From contig NZ_JAQIYM010000011.1 in the NCBI RefSeq assembly GCF_028823535.1, forward strand, positions 62,001 to 126,000: DNA of 64,000 nucleotides, in the 5' to 3' direction. The notes below the pieces were generated by a model. The model ran no database searches and had not been told where the DNA came from. It worked only from the letters and a program-made list of their open reading frames with translations. A program made the translations under genes and the position numbers. Below are positions 9,899 to 19,634 of this stretch, one piece after another (positions within the stretch are counted from its first letter, which is position 1; the number at the start of each line of letters is the position of its first letter). The DNA comes from Pseudomonas serbica. GTDB taxonomy: Bacteria; Pseudomonadota; Gammaproteobacteria; Pseudomonadales; Pseudomonadaceae.

Positions 9899-10858
9899 AT
9901 GCACATTTCATCGGGTCGCTGGGTTTATGGGCTGTTCCTGGCCTTGCTGACCGCGCTGTTGTGGGGAATCCTGCCGATCAAGCTCAAGCAGGTGCTGCTG
10001 GTGATGGACCCGGTCACGGTGACCTGGTTTCGCCTGATGGTGTCCGGTAGTTGCCTGTTCATTTACCTGGCGGCGACCCGGCGCCTGCCGAGCCACAAGG
10101 TGCTCGGGCCGCGCGGTGGCTGGCTGGTGCTGATGGCGGTGCTCGGCCTGGTGGGCAACTACGTGCTGTATCTGATGGGGTTGAATCTGCTCAGCCCCGG
10201 CACCGCGCAACTGGTGGTGCAGATGGGCCCGATCATGTTGCTGATCGCCAGTGTGTTCGTGTTCAAGGAGCGCTTCAGTCTGGGGCAGGGGATCGGTTTG
10301 TTGGTGTTACTGGTCGGCTTCGTGCTGTTTTTCAACCAGCGCCTGAGTGAACTGCTGACCTCGTTGAGCGACTACACCGCCGGTGTGCTGCTGGTATTGC
10401 TGGCTTCCACGGTCTGGACGTTTTATGCGCTGGGGCAGAAGCAGTTGCTGACCGTGTGGAATTCGCTGCAGGTGATGATGGTGATCTACCTGTTCTGCGG
10501 GCTGTTGCTGACGCCGTGGGTTCATCCGCTGGAGGCGCTGCAATTGACCCCCGTACAAGGCTGGCTGCTGCTGGCGTGCTGCATGAACACCCTGATTGCC
10601 TATGGCGCATTTGCCGAGGCGCTGGCGCATTGGGAGGCGTCGCGGGTCAGTGCGACCCTGGCTATCACGCCGCTGGTGACCTTGGCCGCCGTGGCCGTGG
10701 CCGCCTGGTGGTGGCCGGAGTATGTGCACGCCGAGACCATCAATGGCCTGGGCTATGGCGGAGCGGTGCTGGTGGTGTTGGGGTCGGCGCTGGTGGCGTT
10801 GGGGCCGTCGTTGATTGCCGGGCTTCGGGCTCGCAAGATTCGGATGGCGGCCAGTTAG
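9899..10858 (+). CDS. EamA/DMT-superfamily transporter
   Basis: A 319-residue inner-membrane protein with about ten hydrophobic helices arranged as two EamA repeats, the pattern of drug/metabolite transporters that export amino acids or other small metabolites. Recognisable features are LLWGILPIKLKQVLLVMDPVTVTWFR in two adjacent pieces at the N-terminus and the PLVTLAAVAVAAWWWPE segment in the last repeat. It sits alone between the thiolase gene and a REP element, so its substrate cannot be inferred. The ATG at 9899 follows a weak GGGG Shine-Dalgarno. Confidence 0.88.
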   Translation: MHISSGRWVYGLFLALLTALLWGILPIKLKQVLLVMDPVTVTWFRLMVSGSCLFIYLAATRRLPSHKVLGPRGGWLVLMAVLGLVGNYVLYLMGLNLLSPGTAQLVVQMGPIMLLIASVFVFKERFSLGQGIGLLVLLVGFVLFFNQRLSELLTSLSDYTAGVLLVLLASTVWTFYALGQKQLLTVWNSLQVMMVIYLFCGLLLTPWVHPLEALQLTPVQGWLLLACCMNTLIAYGAFAEALAHWEASRVSATLAITPLVTLAAVAVAAWWWPEYVHAETINGLGYGGAVLVVLGSALVALGPSLIAGLRARKIRMAAS

Positions 10859-10873
10859 ACCGCGTTTTCGTTC

Positions 10874-10942
10874 TTCGCGAGCAGGCTCGCTCCCACATTG
10901 AACCTCGCACGGGTCAAATGTGGGAGCGGGCTTGCTCGCGAA
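10874..10942. repeat. REPIN (paired REP sequences)
   Basis: Two REP units in inverted orientation: TTCGCGAGCAGGCTCGCTCC on the left and GGAGCGGGCTTGCTCGCGAA on the right, separated by about 20 nt. It lies between the EamA gene and the end of fumC, where it may act as a transcript-stabilising or terminating hairpin. Confidence 0.85.
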
Positions 10943-10967
10943 AGCGGACTATCAGGCGCTAAAGAGC

Positions 10968-12362
<1,395 letters not shown>

Positions 12363-12554
12363 CATGCACACTCCTGTAGGTCTGATTGCGCAGTTTAGGC
12401 CGTGATCGACGGCCGTGGTTCCATCAGTCTGGGATCTGCCCATTCAACCCCTCTAAATCAGGTGCGACAAGGCTTGGGGTTGAGCGACACACTTTTTTAG
12501 GCGCAGAATGGTCGTCCTTGGGGTTTTACCTCGTCTGCTAGAAAAGGAAACTCG

Positions 12555-13079
12555 ATGACTCGTCTTCGTGCCATCTGTACCGCGGTTGCACTGGTCTGCG
12601 CCAGCGGCCCTGTTTTTGCCGATACCGCCAGCCACAACGCCAGTGCCGAGGCTTTCCTGACCCTGGCGCACGCTGACAAACTGGGCACTCCGGTGTACAT
12701 GCAAGTACAGCAGATGTTCGCCCAGCGCTTCCAGCAAACCAAAGCCCCCGAGTCGAAAAAAGCCGTACTGGAAACCTATCAGGCCAAGGCCAATGCCGCT
12801 CTGGACCAAGCCATTGGCTGGAACAAGCTGAAGCCGGACATGGTCAAGCTCTACACCACCAACTTTACCGAATCGGAGCTCAAGGATCTGGTCGCGTTCT
12901 ACCAGTCGCCACTGGGCAAGAAAGTCCTGGAGAAAATGCCGCAGCTGACCCAGCAATCGGCCCAGATGACCCAGGCCAAGCTGGAAAGCGCGGTGCCTGT
13001 GGTCAACAAACTGCTGGCTGACATGACCGCCGAGCTGGAGCCGAAAGGCGCCGCTGCTCCGGCCAAGAAAAAGCCATAA
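12555..13079 (+). CDS. DUF2059 periplasmic protein
   Basis: A 174-residue exported protein. Residues 1-23 form a Sec signal peptide ending in the AxA-like GPVFA/DT. The rest matches DUF2059, a helical domain of unknown function, with the typical YTTNFTESELKDLVAFYQSP segment followed by GKKVLEKMP. The C-terminus is a lysine/alanine/proline tail. It lies 12 nt upstream of the BolA-family gene and may be cotranscribed with it. Confidence 0.88.
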   Translation: MTRLRAICTAVALVCASGPVFADTASHNASAEAFLTLAHADKLGTPVYMQVQQMFAQRFQQTKAPESKKAVLETYQAKANAALDQAIGWNKLKPDMVKLYTTNFTESELKDLVAFYQSPLGKKVLEKMPQLTQQSAQMTQAKLESAVPVVNKLLADMTAELEPKGAAAPAKKKP

Positions 13080-13091
13080 GCGGAGTTCGGC

Positions 13092-13391
13092 ATGACCATG
13101 CAACAACGCATTGAATCGACACTGAGCCTTCTACAGCCCGAGCATTTGCAGGTGCTGGACGAAAGCCACATGCACAGTCGTGGGCTGCAAACCCACTACA
13201 AGGCTGTGGTGGTGAGTGCACAGTTCGAAGGCTTGAACCGGGTCAAGCGCCACCAGAAGGTCTACGCCACGCTTGGCGAGCTGATGGGTGAATTCCATGC
13301 GTTGGCCTTGCACACCTACACGCCCGAGGAATGGGCGCAGATCGACGCGGCTCCGGCCTCGCCGACCTGTGCCGGTGGTAGCAAAACCTGA
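13092..13391 (+). CDS. BolA family protein
   Basis: A 99-residue BolA/IbaG-like protein. Such proteins bind monothiol glutaredoxins through an Fe-S cluster and act in iron-sulfur trafficking or as regulators. The diagnostic DESHMHS segment is followed by ETHY-like LQTHYKAVVVSAQFEG, FEG(L)xRVxRHQxVY and the C-terminal ALALHTYTPEEW. GGAG lies 6 nt before the ATG at 13092. The third codon is also ATG and could be used instead. No glutaredoxin gene is adjacent. Confidence 0.92.
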   Translation: MTMQQRIESTLSLLQPEHLQVLDESHMHSRGLQTHYKAVVVSAQFEGLNRVKRHQKVYATLGELMGEFHALALHTYTPEEWAQIDAAPASPTCAGGSKT

Positions 13392-13414
13392 CACGCCTTG
13401 TGGCGCTGGCTTGT

Positions 13415-13480
13415 TGCAGGAGCTGGCATGCCAGCGAAGGCGTCCTTAAGATCGCTTTCGCTGGCAAGCCAGCTCCTACA
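13415..13480. repeat. REPIN, GGAGCTGGC variant
   Basis: Inverted pair of REP units (AGGAGCTGGCATGCCAGCGA and TCGCTGGCAAGCCAGCTCCT), of a different sequence class from the GGGAGCGGGCTTGCTCGCGA units elsewhere in the window. Confidence 0.8.
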
Positions 13481-13525
13481 CAAGCCAGCGCCTACAGGGA
13501 TGGCGTAATATTTGTTAGAATGTCC

Positions 13526-13555
13526 AACGCGCCGCTCCTGCGGCGCGTTTTTTTT
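13526..13555 (+). terminator. Rho-independent terminator between bolA and trhO
   Basis: A perfect 10-bp stem (AACGCGCCGC / GCGGCGCGTT) with a TCCT loop, followed by eight T residues. It ends about 48 nt before the trhO start. It can end the bolA transcript. A weak -10-like TAGAAT at 13515-13520 directly before it also leaves open a short leader that is terminated before trhO. Confidence 0.85.
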
Positions 13556-13602
13556 CGCATCCGGTTCACCCCTTACGAGGGTAGCCACCTGGAGATTTAC
13601 CC

Positions 13603-14544
13603 ATGACACAACAGATTGTCGTGGCGGCACTGTATAAGTTCGTCACCCTGCAAGATTACGTCGCCCTGCGCGAGCCCCTGCTCAAGGCAATGGTCGACAA
13701 CGGCATCAAGGGCACGCTGCTGATCGCCGAAGAAGGCATCAACGGCACCGTGTCCGGCAGCCGCGAAGGCATCGACGGGCTGATGGCCTGGCTCAAGAAC
13801 GATCCGCGCATGGACGATATCGACCATAAAGAGTCGTACTGCGACGAACAGCCGTTCTACCGCACCAAGGTCAAGCTCAAGAAAGAGATCGTGACCCTGG
13901 GCGTCGAGGGCGTGGACCCGAACAAAAAGGTCGGCACCTATGTCGATCCGCAGGATTGGAATGCGCTGATCAGCGACCCTGAAGTCCTGTTGATCGATAC
14001 CCGCAACGACTACGAAGTCTCGATCGGCACCTTTGAAGGTGCTATCGATCCGAAAACCACCAGTTTTCGCGAATTTCCTGACTACATCAAAGCCAATTTC
14101 GACCCGGCCGTGCACAAGAAAGTGGCAATGTTCTGCACCGGTGGCATTCGTTGCGAAAAAGCCTCGAGCTACATGCTCAGCGAGGGCTTCGATGAGGTCT
14201 ATCACCTCAAGGGTGGCATCCTGAAATACCTCGAAGAGGTGCCTCAGGAAGAAACCAAGTGGCAGGGCGACTGCTTCGTGTTCGACAACCGCGTGACGGT
14301 TCGCCACGACCTCAGCGAAGGCGACTACGATCAATGTCATGCCTGCCGCACACCGGTCAGCGCCTCCGACCGCGCGTCCGAACATTACGTGCCCGGGATC
14401 AGCTGCCCGCATTGCTGGAATACGCTGAGCGAGAAAACCCGTCGCAGCGCCATCGACCGGCAAAAGCAGATCGAACTGGCCAAGGCTCGCAACATGCCGC
14501 ACCCGATCGGCTACAACTACAAGCAAGCATCCACCGAGGCCTGA
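13603..14544 (+). CDS. trhO: tRNA uridine(34) hydroxylase TrhO (rhodanese-type)
   Basis: TrhO (YceA) makes 5-hydroxyuridine at the wobble position of tRNA, using oxygen. The 313-residue protein has an N-terminal ferredoxin-like domain with the GTLLIAEEGINGT motif and a central rhodanese domain with the active-site loop FCTGGIRCEKAS (Cys178). Two C-terminal cysteine pairs (CHAC and CPHC) probably bind a metal. The ATG at 13603 is supported by GGAG at 13591-13594. The dsbA-like gene follows after 3 nt, so the two are probably cotranscribed with the downstream ABC exporter gene. Confidence 0.94.
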   Translation: MTQQIVVAALYKFVTLQDYVALREPLLKAMVDNGIKGTLLIAEEGINGTVSGSREGIDGLMAWLKNDPRMDDIDHKESYCDEQPFYRTKVKLKKEIVTLGVEGVDPNKKVGTYVDPQDWNALISDPEVLLIDTRNDYEVSIGTFEGAIDPKTTSFREFPDYIKANFDPAVHKKVAMFCTGGIRCEKASSYMLSEGFDEVYHLKGGILKYLEEVPQEETKWQGDCFVFDNRVTVRHDLSEGDYDQCHACRTPVSASDRASEHYVPGISCPHCWNTLSEKTRRSAIDRQKQIELAKARNMPHPIGYNYKQASTEA

Positions 14545-14547
14545 ACC

Positions 14548-15183
14548 ATGTCTGCACGCCTGCTCTATGTGATGGACCCGATGTGTTCCTGGTGCTGGGG
14601 CTTCGCGCCGGTTGCCAACGCATTGGTCGAGCAGGCGCAAGCCGCCGGCGTGGATGTACACCTGGTGGTGGGTGGTTTGCGCACCGGCAGTGGTTCGGCG
14701 CTGGAGCCGACCACCCGTCGCTACATACTCGAGCACTGGCAGGCGGTGACCGAGGCCACCGGCCAACCCTTCAAGCTTGAAGGGGCGCTGCCCGACGGCT
14801 TCGTCTACGACACCGAACCCGCTTGCCGGGCGCTGGTTACTGCACGCGGCCTGGCGCCGGATTGCGCATGGAAGCTGCTCGGGTTGATCCAGCATGCGTT
14901 TTACGCCGAAGGTCGTGATGTCACCCGCGCCAGCGTTCTGGTCGAGTTGGCGGAGCAGGCCGGGCTGCCGCGCATCGAGTTCGCCGCCGCTTTCGACCGT
15001 GCCGATACGCACGCCGCGACGGCCGCCGATTTCACCTGGGTCCAGGACCTGGGTATCGCCGGTTTCCCGACCTTGCTGGCGGAACGCAATGGGCAATTGG
15101 CGTTGCTGACCAATGGCTATCAGCCCCTCAGTGTCCTGTCCCCCTTACTCGGCCGCTGGCTGGAGCGCGCTGCCTGTGCATGA
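14548..15183 (+). CDS. DsbA/FrnE-family thioredoxin-fold protein
   Basis: A 211-residue thioredoxin-fold protein with the redox motif C13-S-W-C16 (MDPMCSWCWGF) and the cis-proline segment GIAGFPTLL. It has no signal peptide, so it probably works in the cytoplasm like FrnE or the 2-hydroxychromene-2-carboxylate isomerase-like DsbA relatives. It begins 3 nt after trhO and its end overlaps the ABC exporter gene by 8 nt. Confidence 0.88.
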   Translation: MSARLLYVMDPMCSWCWGFAPVANALVEQAQAAGVDVHLVVGGLRTGSGSALEPTTRRYILEHWQAVTEATGQPFKLEGALPDGFVYDTEPACRALVTARGLAPDCAWKLLGLIQHAFYAEGRDVTRASVLVELAEQAGLPRIEFAAAFDRADTHAATAADFTWVQDLGIAGFPTLLAERNGQLALLTNGYQPLSVLSPLLGRWLERAACA

Positions 15184-16993
15184 CCAGCCCGACGACACCC
15201 CAGCCGTAAAGCGTGTCGACCGGCTGAGCTGGGCAGAAATTCGTCGCCTGGCTCTTCATCACAAGAAATCCCTGTGGATCGCCAACGGTGTGGCCGTGCT
15301 GGCGACACTGTGCAGCGTGCCGATTCCCTTGCTCCTGCCGTTGCTGGTGGACGAAGTGTTGCTGGGGCACGGTGACGCCGCGCTGAAAATCATGAACCTC
15401 GCGCTGCCTGAGGTTTGGCAGAAAGCCGCGGGCTACATTGGCCTGATGCTGGTGGTGACGCTGGCCCTGCGTTGCGCGGCATTGCTGTTCAACGTGGTGC
15501 AGGCGCGCTTGTTTGCGGCCTTGGCCAAGGACATCGTCTACCGCATTCGCATCCGCCTGATCGAACGACTCAAGTGCATCTCGCTGGCGGAATACGAAAG
15601 CCTGGGCAGCGGCACCGTGACCACGCACCTGGTGACCGATCTCGACACTCTGGACAAGTTCGTCGGCGAAACCCTCAGTCGTTTCCTGGTGGCCATGCTG
15701 ACGCTGGTCGGCACTGCGGCAATCCTGGTGTGGATGCACTGGCAACTGGCGTTGCTGATCCTGTTGTTCAACCCGCTGGTGATCTACGCCACGGTGCAAC
15801 TGGGCAAGCGGGTCAAGCACCTGAAGAAACTCGAGAACGACAGCACCTCGCGCTTCACCCAGGCGTTGACCGAAACCCTGGACGCGATCCAGGAAGTGCG
15901 TGCCGGTAACCGCCAGGGCTTTTTCCTCGGTCGTCTGGGGCATCGCGCCCGGGACGTACGGGATTACGCGGTGAACTCGCAATGGAAAACCGATGCCTCG
16001 AACCGGGCCAGCGGTCTGCTGTTCCAGTTCGGCATCGATATTTTCCGTGCGGCGGCCATGTTGACCGTGCTGTTCTCCGACCTGTCCATCGGCCAGATGC
16101 TCGCGGTATTCAGCTACCTGTGGTTCATGATCGGTCCGGTTGAACAACTGCTCAACCTGCAATATGCCTACTACGCCGCCGGCGGCGCACTGTCGCGAAT
16201 CAATGAGCTGCTGTCGCGCGCCGATGAGCCGCAATACCCGTGCGGTGTCGACCCGTTCATTGGTCGCCAGACCGTGGGTATCGAGGTTCAGGGGCTGAGC
16301 TTCGGCTACGGTGACGAACTGGTACTGAACCAGATGAACCTGTCGATTGCCCCCGGTGAAAAGGTCGCGATCGTCGGCGCCAGCGGTGGCGGCAAGAGCA
16401 CCCTGGTGCAATTGCTGCTGGGCTTGTACACGCCGCTGGCCGGGACTATTCGTTTCGGTGGTTCGACCCAGCAGGAAATCGGCCTGGAGACCGTGCGGGA
16501 AAATGTCGCGGTGGTCCTGCAACACCCGGCGTTATTCAATGATACGGTGCGCGCGAACCTGACCATGGGCCGTGAACGCAGTGACGAGGCTTGCTGGAAT
16601 GCCTTGGAAATCGCGCAATTGCACACCACGGTGCGTGAATTGCCCAACGGCCTGGACAGCGTCGTCGGGCGTTCCGGGGTGCGCTTGTCCGGTGGCCAGC
16701 GCCAACGCCTGGCTATCGCGCGGATGGTGCTGGCCGATCCCAAGGTGGTGATTCTCGACGAAGCCACCTCGGCGCTGGATGCCGCCACCGAATACAACCT
16801 GCACCAGGCGCTCGCGCGATTCCTCAGCCATCGCACCACCCTGATCATCGCCCATCGTTTGTCGGCGGTGAAGCAGGCTGACCGGGTGCTGGTGTTCGAT
16901 GGCGGGCAGATTGCCGAAGATGGCGACCATCAGCAGTTGATTGCCGAAGGCGGTCTATACGCCAAGCTTTACGGACATTTGCAGCAGCACTGA
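15176..16993 (+). CDS. ABC exporter, fused transmembrane and ATPase domains
   Basis: A 605-residue half-transporter: about six N-terminal transmembrane helices (residues 30-310) fused to an ATPase domain with Walker A (GASGGGKST), signature LSGGQRQRLAIARM, Walker B VVILDEATSALD and a switch histidine in IAHRL. This is the MsbA/multidrug-exporter layout, which acts as a dimer. The longest frame starts at 15113, deep inside the preceding gene; I prefer the GTG at 15176, which overlaps the dsbA-like stop and has GGAG upstream. Substrate is unknown. Confidence 0.88.
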   Translation: MHDQPDDTPAVKRVDRLSWAEIRRLALHHKKSLWIANGVAVLATLCSVPIPLLLPLLVDEVLLGHGDAALKIMNLALPEVWQKAAGYIGLMLVVTLALRCAALLFNVVQARLFAALAKDIVYRIRIRLIERLKCISLAEYESLGSGTVTTHLVTDLDTLDKFVGETLSRFLVAMLTLVGTAAILVWMHWQLALLILLFNPLVIYATVQLGKRVKHLKKLENDSTSRFTQALTETLDAIQEVRAGNRQGFFLGRLGHRARDVRDYAVNSQWKTDASNRASGLLFQFGIDIFRAAAMLTVLFSDLSIGQMLAVFSYLWFMIGPVEQLLNLQYAYYAAGGALSRINELLSRADEPQYPCGVDPFIGRQTVGIEVQGLSFGYGDELVLNQMNLSIAPGEKVAIVGASGGGKSTLVQLLLGLYTPLAGTIRFGGSTQQEIGLETVRENVAVVLQHPALFNDTVRANLTMGRERSDEACWNALEIAQLHTTVRELPNGLDSVVGRSGVRLSGGQRQRLAIARMVLADPKVVILDEATSALDAATEYNLHQALARFLSHRTTLIIAHRLSAVKQADRVLVFDGGQIAEDGDHQQLIAEGGLYAKLYGHLQQH

Positions 16994-17129
16994 ATCAATG
17001 CCAAGGCAGGTTGAGTGGAGTTTCCCGCAGTGGGGAGGGGGCATCGCTTGCCGGGATGCACAAGGCCCCCTAGTCTAGCGGTAGCGATCACGTGGATGAT
17101 GATCTGGCAGTGCTAAAACAAGGGACCCC

Positions 17130-19589
17130 ATGAATCAAACCCGGACTCTCGGAACACCGCGGCTATTGGGCATCGTCTGGCCATTTATCGCCGTCGTGTT
17201 ATTTCAGGCCCTGTTGGGTGGCGTCAGCCTTTATGTATTGTCGGCGGTCCGCGGCTATGTTGCCGGTGAAAGCCTGTGGTCCAAGGGCCAGAAGGACGCG
17301 ATCTATTACCTGAATCTGTATGCCGACAGTCGCGACGAGAGCAAATTCCTCAAGTACCAGGAGGCTATTGCCGTCCCTCAGGGAGGGCACGAGTTGCGCC
17401 TGGCGCTGGATCAGCAGCCACCCGATCTCGAGGCGGCCAGGCAGGCCATTCTCAAGGGTGGCAACCATCCCGATGACGTTCCCAGCCTGATCTGGCTCTA
17501 CCTCAACTTCCGTCATTTCAGCTTCCTCGAAAAAGCCATCGATCTGTGGACCGTGGGTGACGCGTACCTGGTCAAACTCGATGAAGTTGCCAGGGACATG
17601 CATCAGCACATCGGCGTCAAGCAGACCAGCGATGCCGACATACAGCGCTGGAAGGGACAGATATTCGCCATCAACGACGAGGTGACGCCCGCGGCCAAGG
17701 CCTTCAGCGATGCACTGGGCGAGGGCTCGCGGATGATCCTGCGGCTGCTCTTGGCGTTGAACCTGGCCACCGCCCTCGGCCTGATCGCCCTGGCGCTGCT
17801 GCGTACGCATAAACTGCTCAAGCAACGGCATGCTTTCGCCGACGCCCTGCAGGTGGAGAAAGAGCGGGCGCAAATCACCCTGCAATCGATTGGCGATGCC
17901 GTGATCACCACGACGGTGGAGGGCGCGATCGCCTATATGAACCCGGCCGCCGAAGCCTTGACCCACTGGAAAGCTGAACAGGCCACCGGAGTGCCACTGG
18001 CGGCGCTGTTCAACCTGCTGGACGACAATGCCCAGGCCGATGGCTTTACCTTGATCGAGCACATCCTGAGCGGTCAGCTCAGCGGTGGCAGCGAACACTC
18101 CAAGCTCATTCAGCGCCTCGATGGCAGCACGGTATCGGTTACCTTGGTCGGGGCGCCGATCCGCAATGCCGGGAAGGTCAGCGGTGCGGTGCTGGTGCTG
18201 CATGACATGACCCAGGAGCGGCAATACATTGCCAACCTGTCCTGGCAGGCAACCCATGATGCGCTGACCGGGCTCGCCAACCGCCGCGAGTTTGAATTTC
18301 GCCTGGAGCAGGCTCTGCAGGCCCTGACGCGACAGCCGGGGCGCCATGCCTTGATGTTCCTCGATCTGGATCAGTTCAAGTTGGTCAACGATACCTGCGG
18401 TCACGCGGCAGGTGACGAGTTGCTGCGGCATATCTGCGCGCTCTTGCAATCGGGTTTGCGCGAGGGCGATACCCTGGCCCGATTGGGGGGGGACGAGTTC
18501 GGCATCCTGCTGGAGCACTGTGGGCCGGAGGCAGCCGAGAAAATGGCCGAAGGGTTGCGTCAGACCGTGCAGAACTTGCACTTCGTCTGGAAAGGACGGC
18601 CGTTCGTGACCACCGTCAGTATCGGGCTGGTGCATATCGCGCAAACTCCGACCACCCTCGAAGCCTCATTGCGCACTGCCGACATGGCCTGCTACATGGC
18701 CAAGGAGAAAGGCCGCAACCGCGTTCAGGTCTATCATCCCGACGATTCGGAACTGTCCTTGCGCTTTGGCGAAATGGCTTGGGTACAGCGCTTGCACATG
18801 GCCCTGGAAGAAGACCGCTTTTGTCTGTACGCCCAGGAAATTGCCCCGCTCGGACATGTCGAGCAGGGCGGCGGGCATATCGAAATTCTACTGCGCCTGC
18901 ATGACGAAGCCGGGCGCATGATATTGCCCGACAGTTTTATTCCGGCAGCAGAACGTTATGGCCTGATGACTTCGCTGGATCGTTGGGTTGTACAGAACGT
19001 ATTCAAGATCATTGCCCAATGTATGGCCGAACAGCACAAAGGGCCTTTGGCAATGTGTGCGATTAATCTGTCAGGCACAACTATAGGAGATGACGCGTTC
19101 CTGGACTTCCTGCGTCAACAGTTCATTACTTACCAAATACCACCTGAAATAATTTGTTTTGAAATCACTGAAACCAGTGCAATTTCAAATCTTGGAAGTG
19201 CAATTAAGTTTATCAATGAACTCAAAGGCTTAGGGTGCCTGTTTTCCCTCGATGACTTTTGCGCCGGTATGTCCTCGTTCGCCTACTTGAAACATTTGCC
19301 TGTAGACTTCCTGAAGATCGACGGGAGTTTCGTAAAGGATATGCTGGACGACCCGATTAACCGCGCCATGGTCGAAGTGATCAATCACATCGGTCATGTC
19401 ATGGGTAAGCGTACGATTGCCGAGTTTGTTGAAACGCCCCAGATCGAGCAGGCATTGCTGGAAATCGGGGTTGATTACGCTCAAGGGTATGTTATTGAAC
19501 GCCCGCATCTGTTTACCTGCGATAGTTTGCAAAGTCGTCCAGCCAGGCCACAGCGCTTGTTGTTCAAAGCGCCCGGCACTTTCCGTTGA
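17130..19589 (+). CDS. Membrane GGDEF/EAL (diguanylate cyclase/phosphodiesterase) protein with PAS domain
   Basis: An 819-residue protein. It has an N-terminal transmembrane helix, a periplasmic region (about 40-200), a second helix (about 205-230), a PAS-like region (about 250-370), a GGDEF domain and an EAL domain. The cyclase motif GGDEF is intact (453-457), with an inhibitory RxxD site (REGD) five residues before it. The EAL domain reads EILLR at residue 585 and DDFCAG at 708 (the usual DDFG with Cys for Gly), with KIDGSF retained, so phosphodiesterase activity is plausible. Eight consecutive G residues encode the LGGD of the active site, and bases about 19075-19225 are clearly more AT-rich than the rest. 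A heme-oxygenase-fold gene follows after 45 nt. Confidence 0.93.
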   Translation: MNQTRTLGTPRLLGIVWPFIAVVLFQALLGGVSLYVLSAVRGYVAGESLWSKGQKDAIYYLNLYADSRDESKFLKYQEAIAVPQGGHELRLALDQQPPDLEAARQAILKGGNHPDDVPSLIWLYLNFRHFSFLEKAIDLWTVGDAYLVKLDEVARDMHQHIGVKQTSDADIQRWKGQIFAINDEVTPAAKAFSDALGEGSRMILRLLLALNLATALGLIALALLRTHKLLKQRHAFADALQVEKERAQITLQSIGDAVITTTVEGAIAYMNPAAEALTHWKAEQATGVPLAALFNLLDDNAQADGFTLIEHILSGQLSGGSEHSKLIQRLDGSTVSVTLVGAPIRNAGKVSGAVLVLHDMTQERQYIANLSWQATHDALTGLANRREFEFRLEQALQALTRQPGRHALMFLDLDQFKLVNDTCGHAAGDELLRHICALLQSGLREGDTLARLGGDEFGILLEHCGPEAAEKMAEGLRQTVQNLHFVWKGRPFVTTVSIGLVHIAQTPTTLEASLRTADMACYMAKEKGRNRVQVYHPDDSELSLRFGEMAWVQRLHMALEEDRFCLYAQEIAPLGHVEQGGGHIEILLRLHDEAGRMILPDSFIPAAERYGLMTSLDRWVVQNVFKIIAQCMAEQHKGPLAMCAINLSGTTIGDDAFLDFLRQQFITYQIPPEIICFEITETSAISNLGSAIKFINELKGLGCLFSLDDFCAGMSSFAYLKHLPVDFLKIDGSFVKDMLDDPINRAMVEVINHIGHVMGKRTIAEFVETPQIEQALLEIGVDYAQGYVIERPHLFTCDSLQSRPARPQRLLFKAPGTFR

Positions 19590-19634
19590 AGTCTCTCGTT
19601 GATCAGAACAATCACAATCAAAAGGAGCCCGACA

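Noticed and set aside
15128..16525. 465-codon frame antisense to the ABC exporter
   Set aside because: Glutamine/histidine-rich composition typical of a complementary shadow; no domain.
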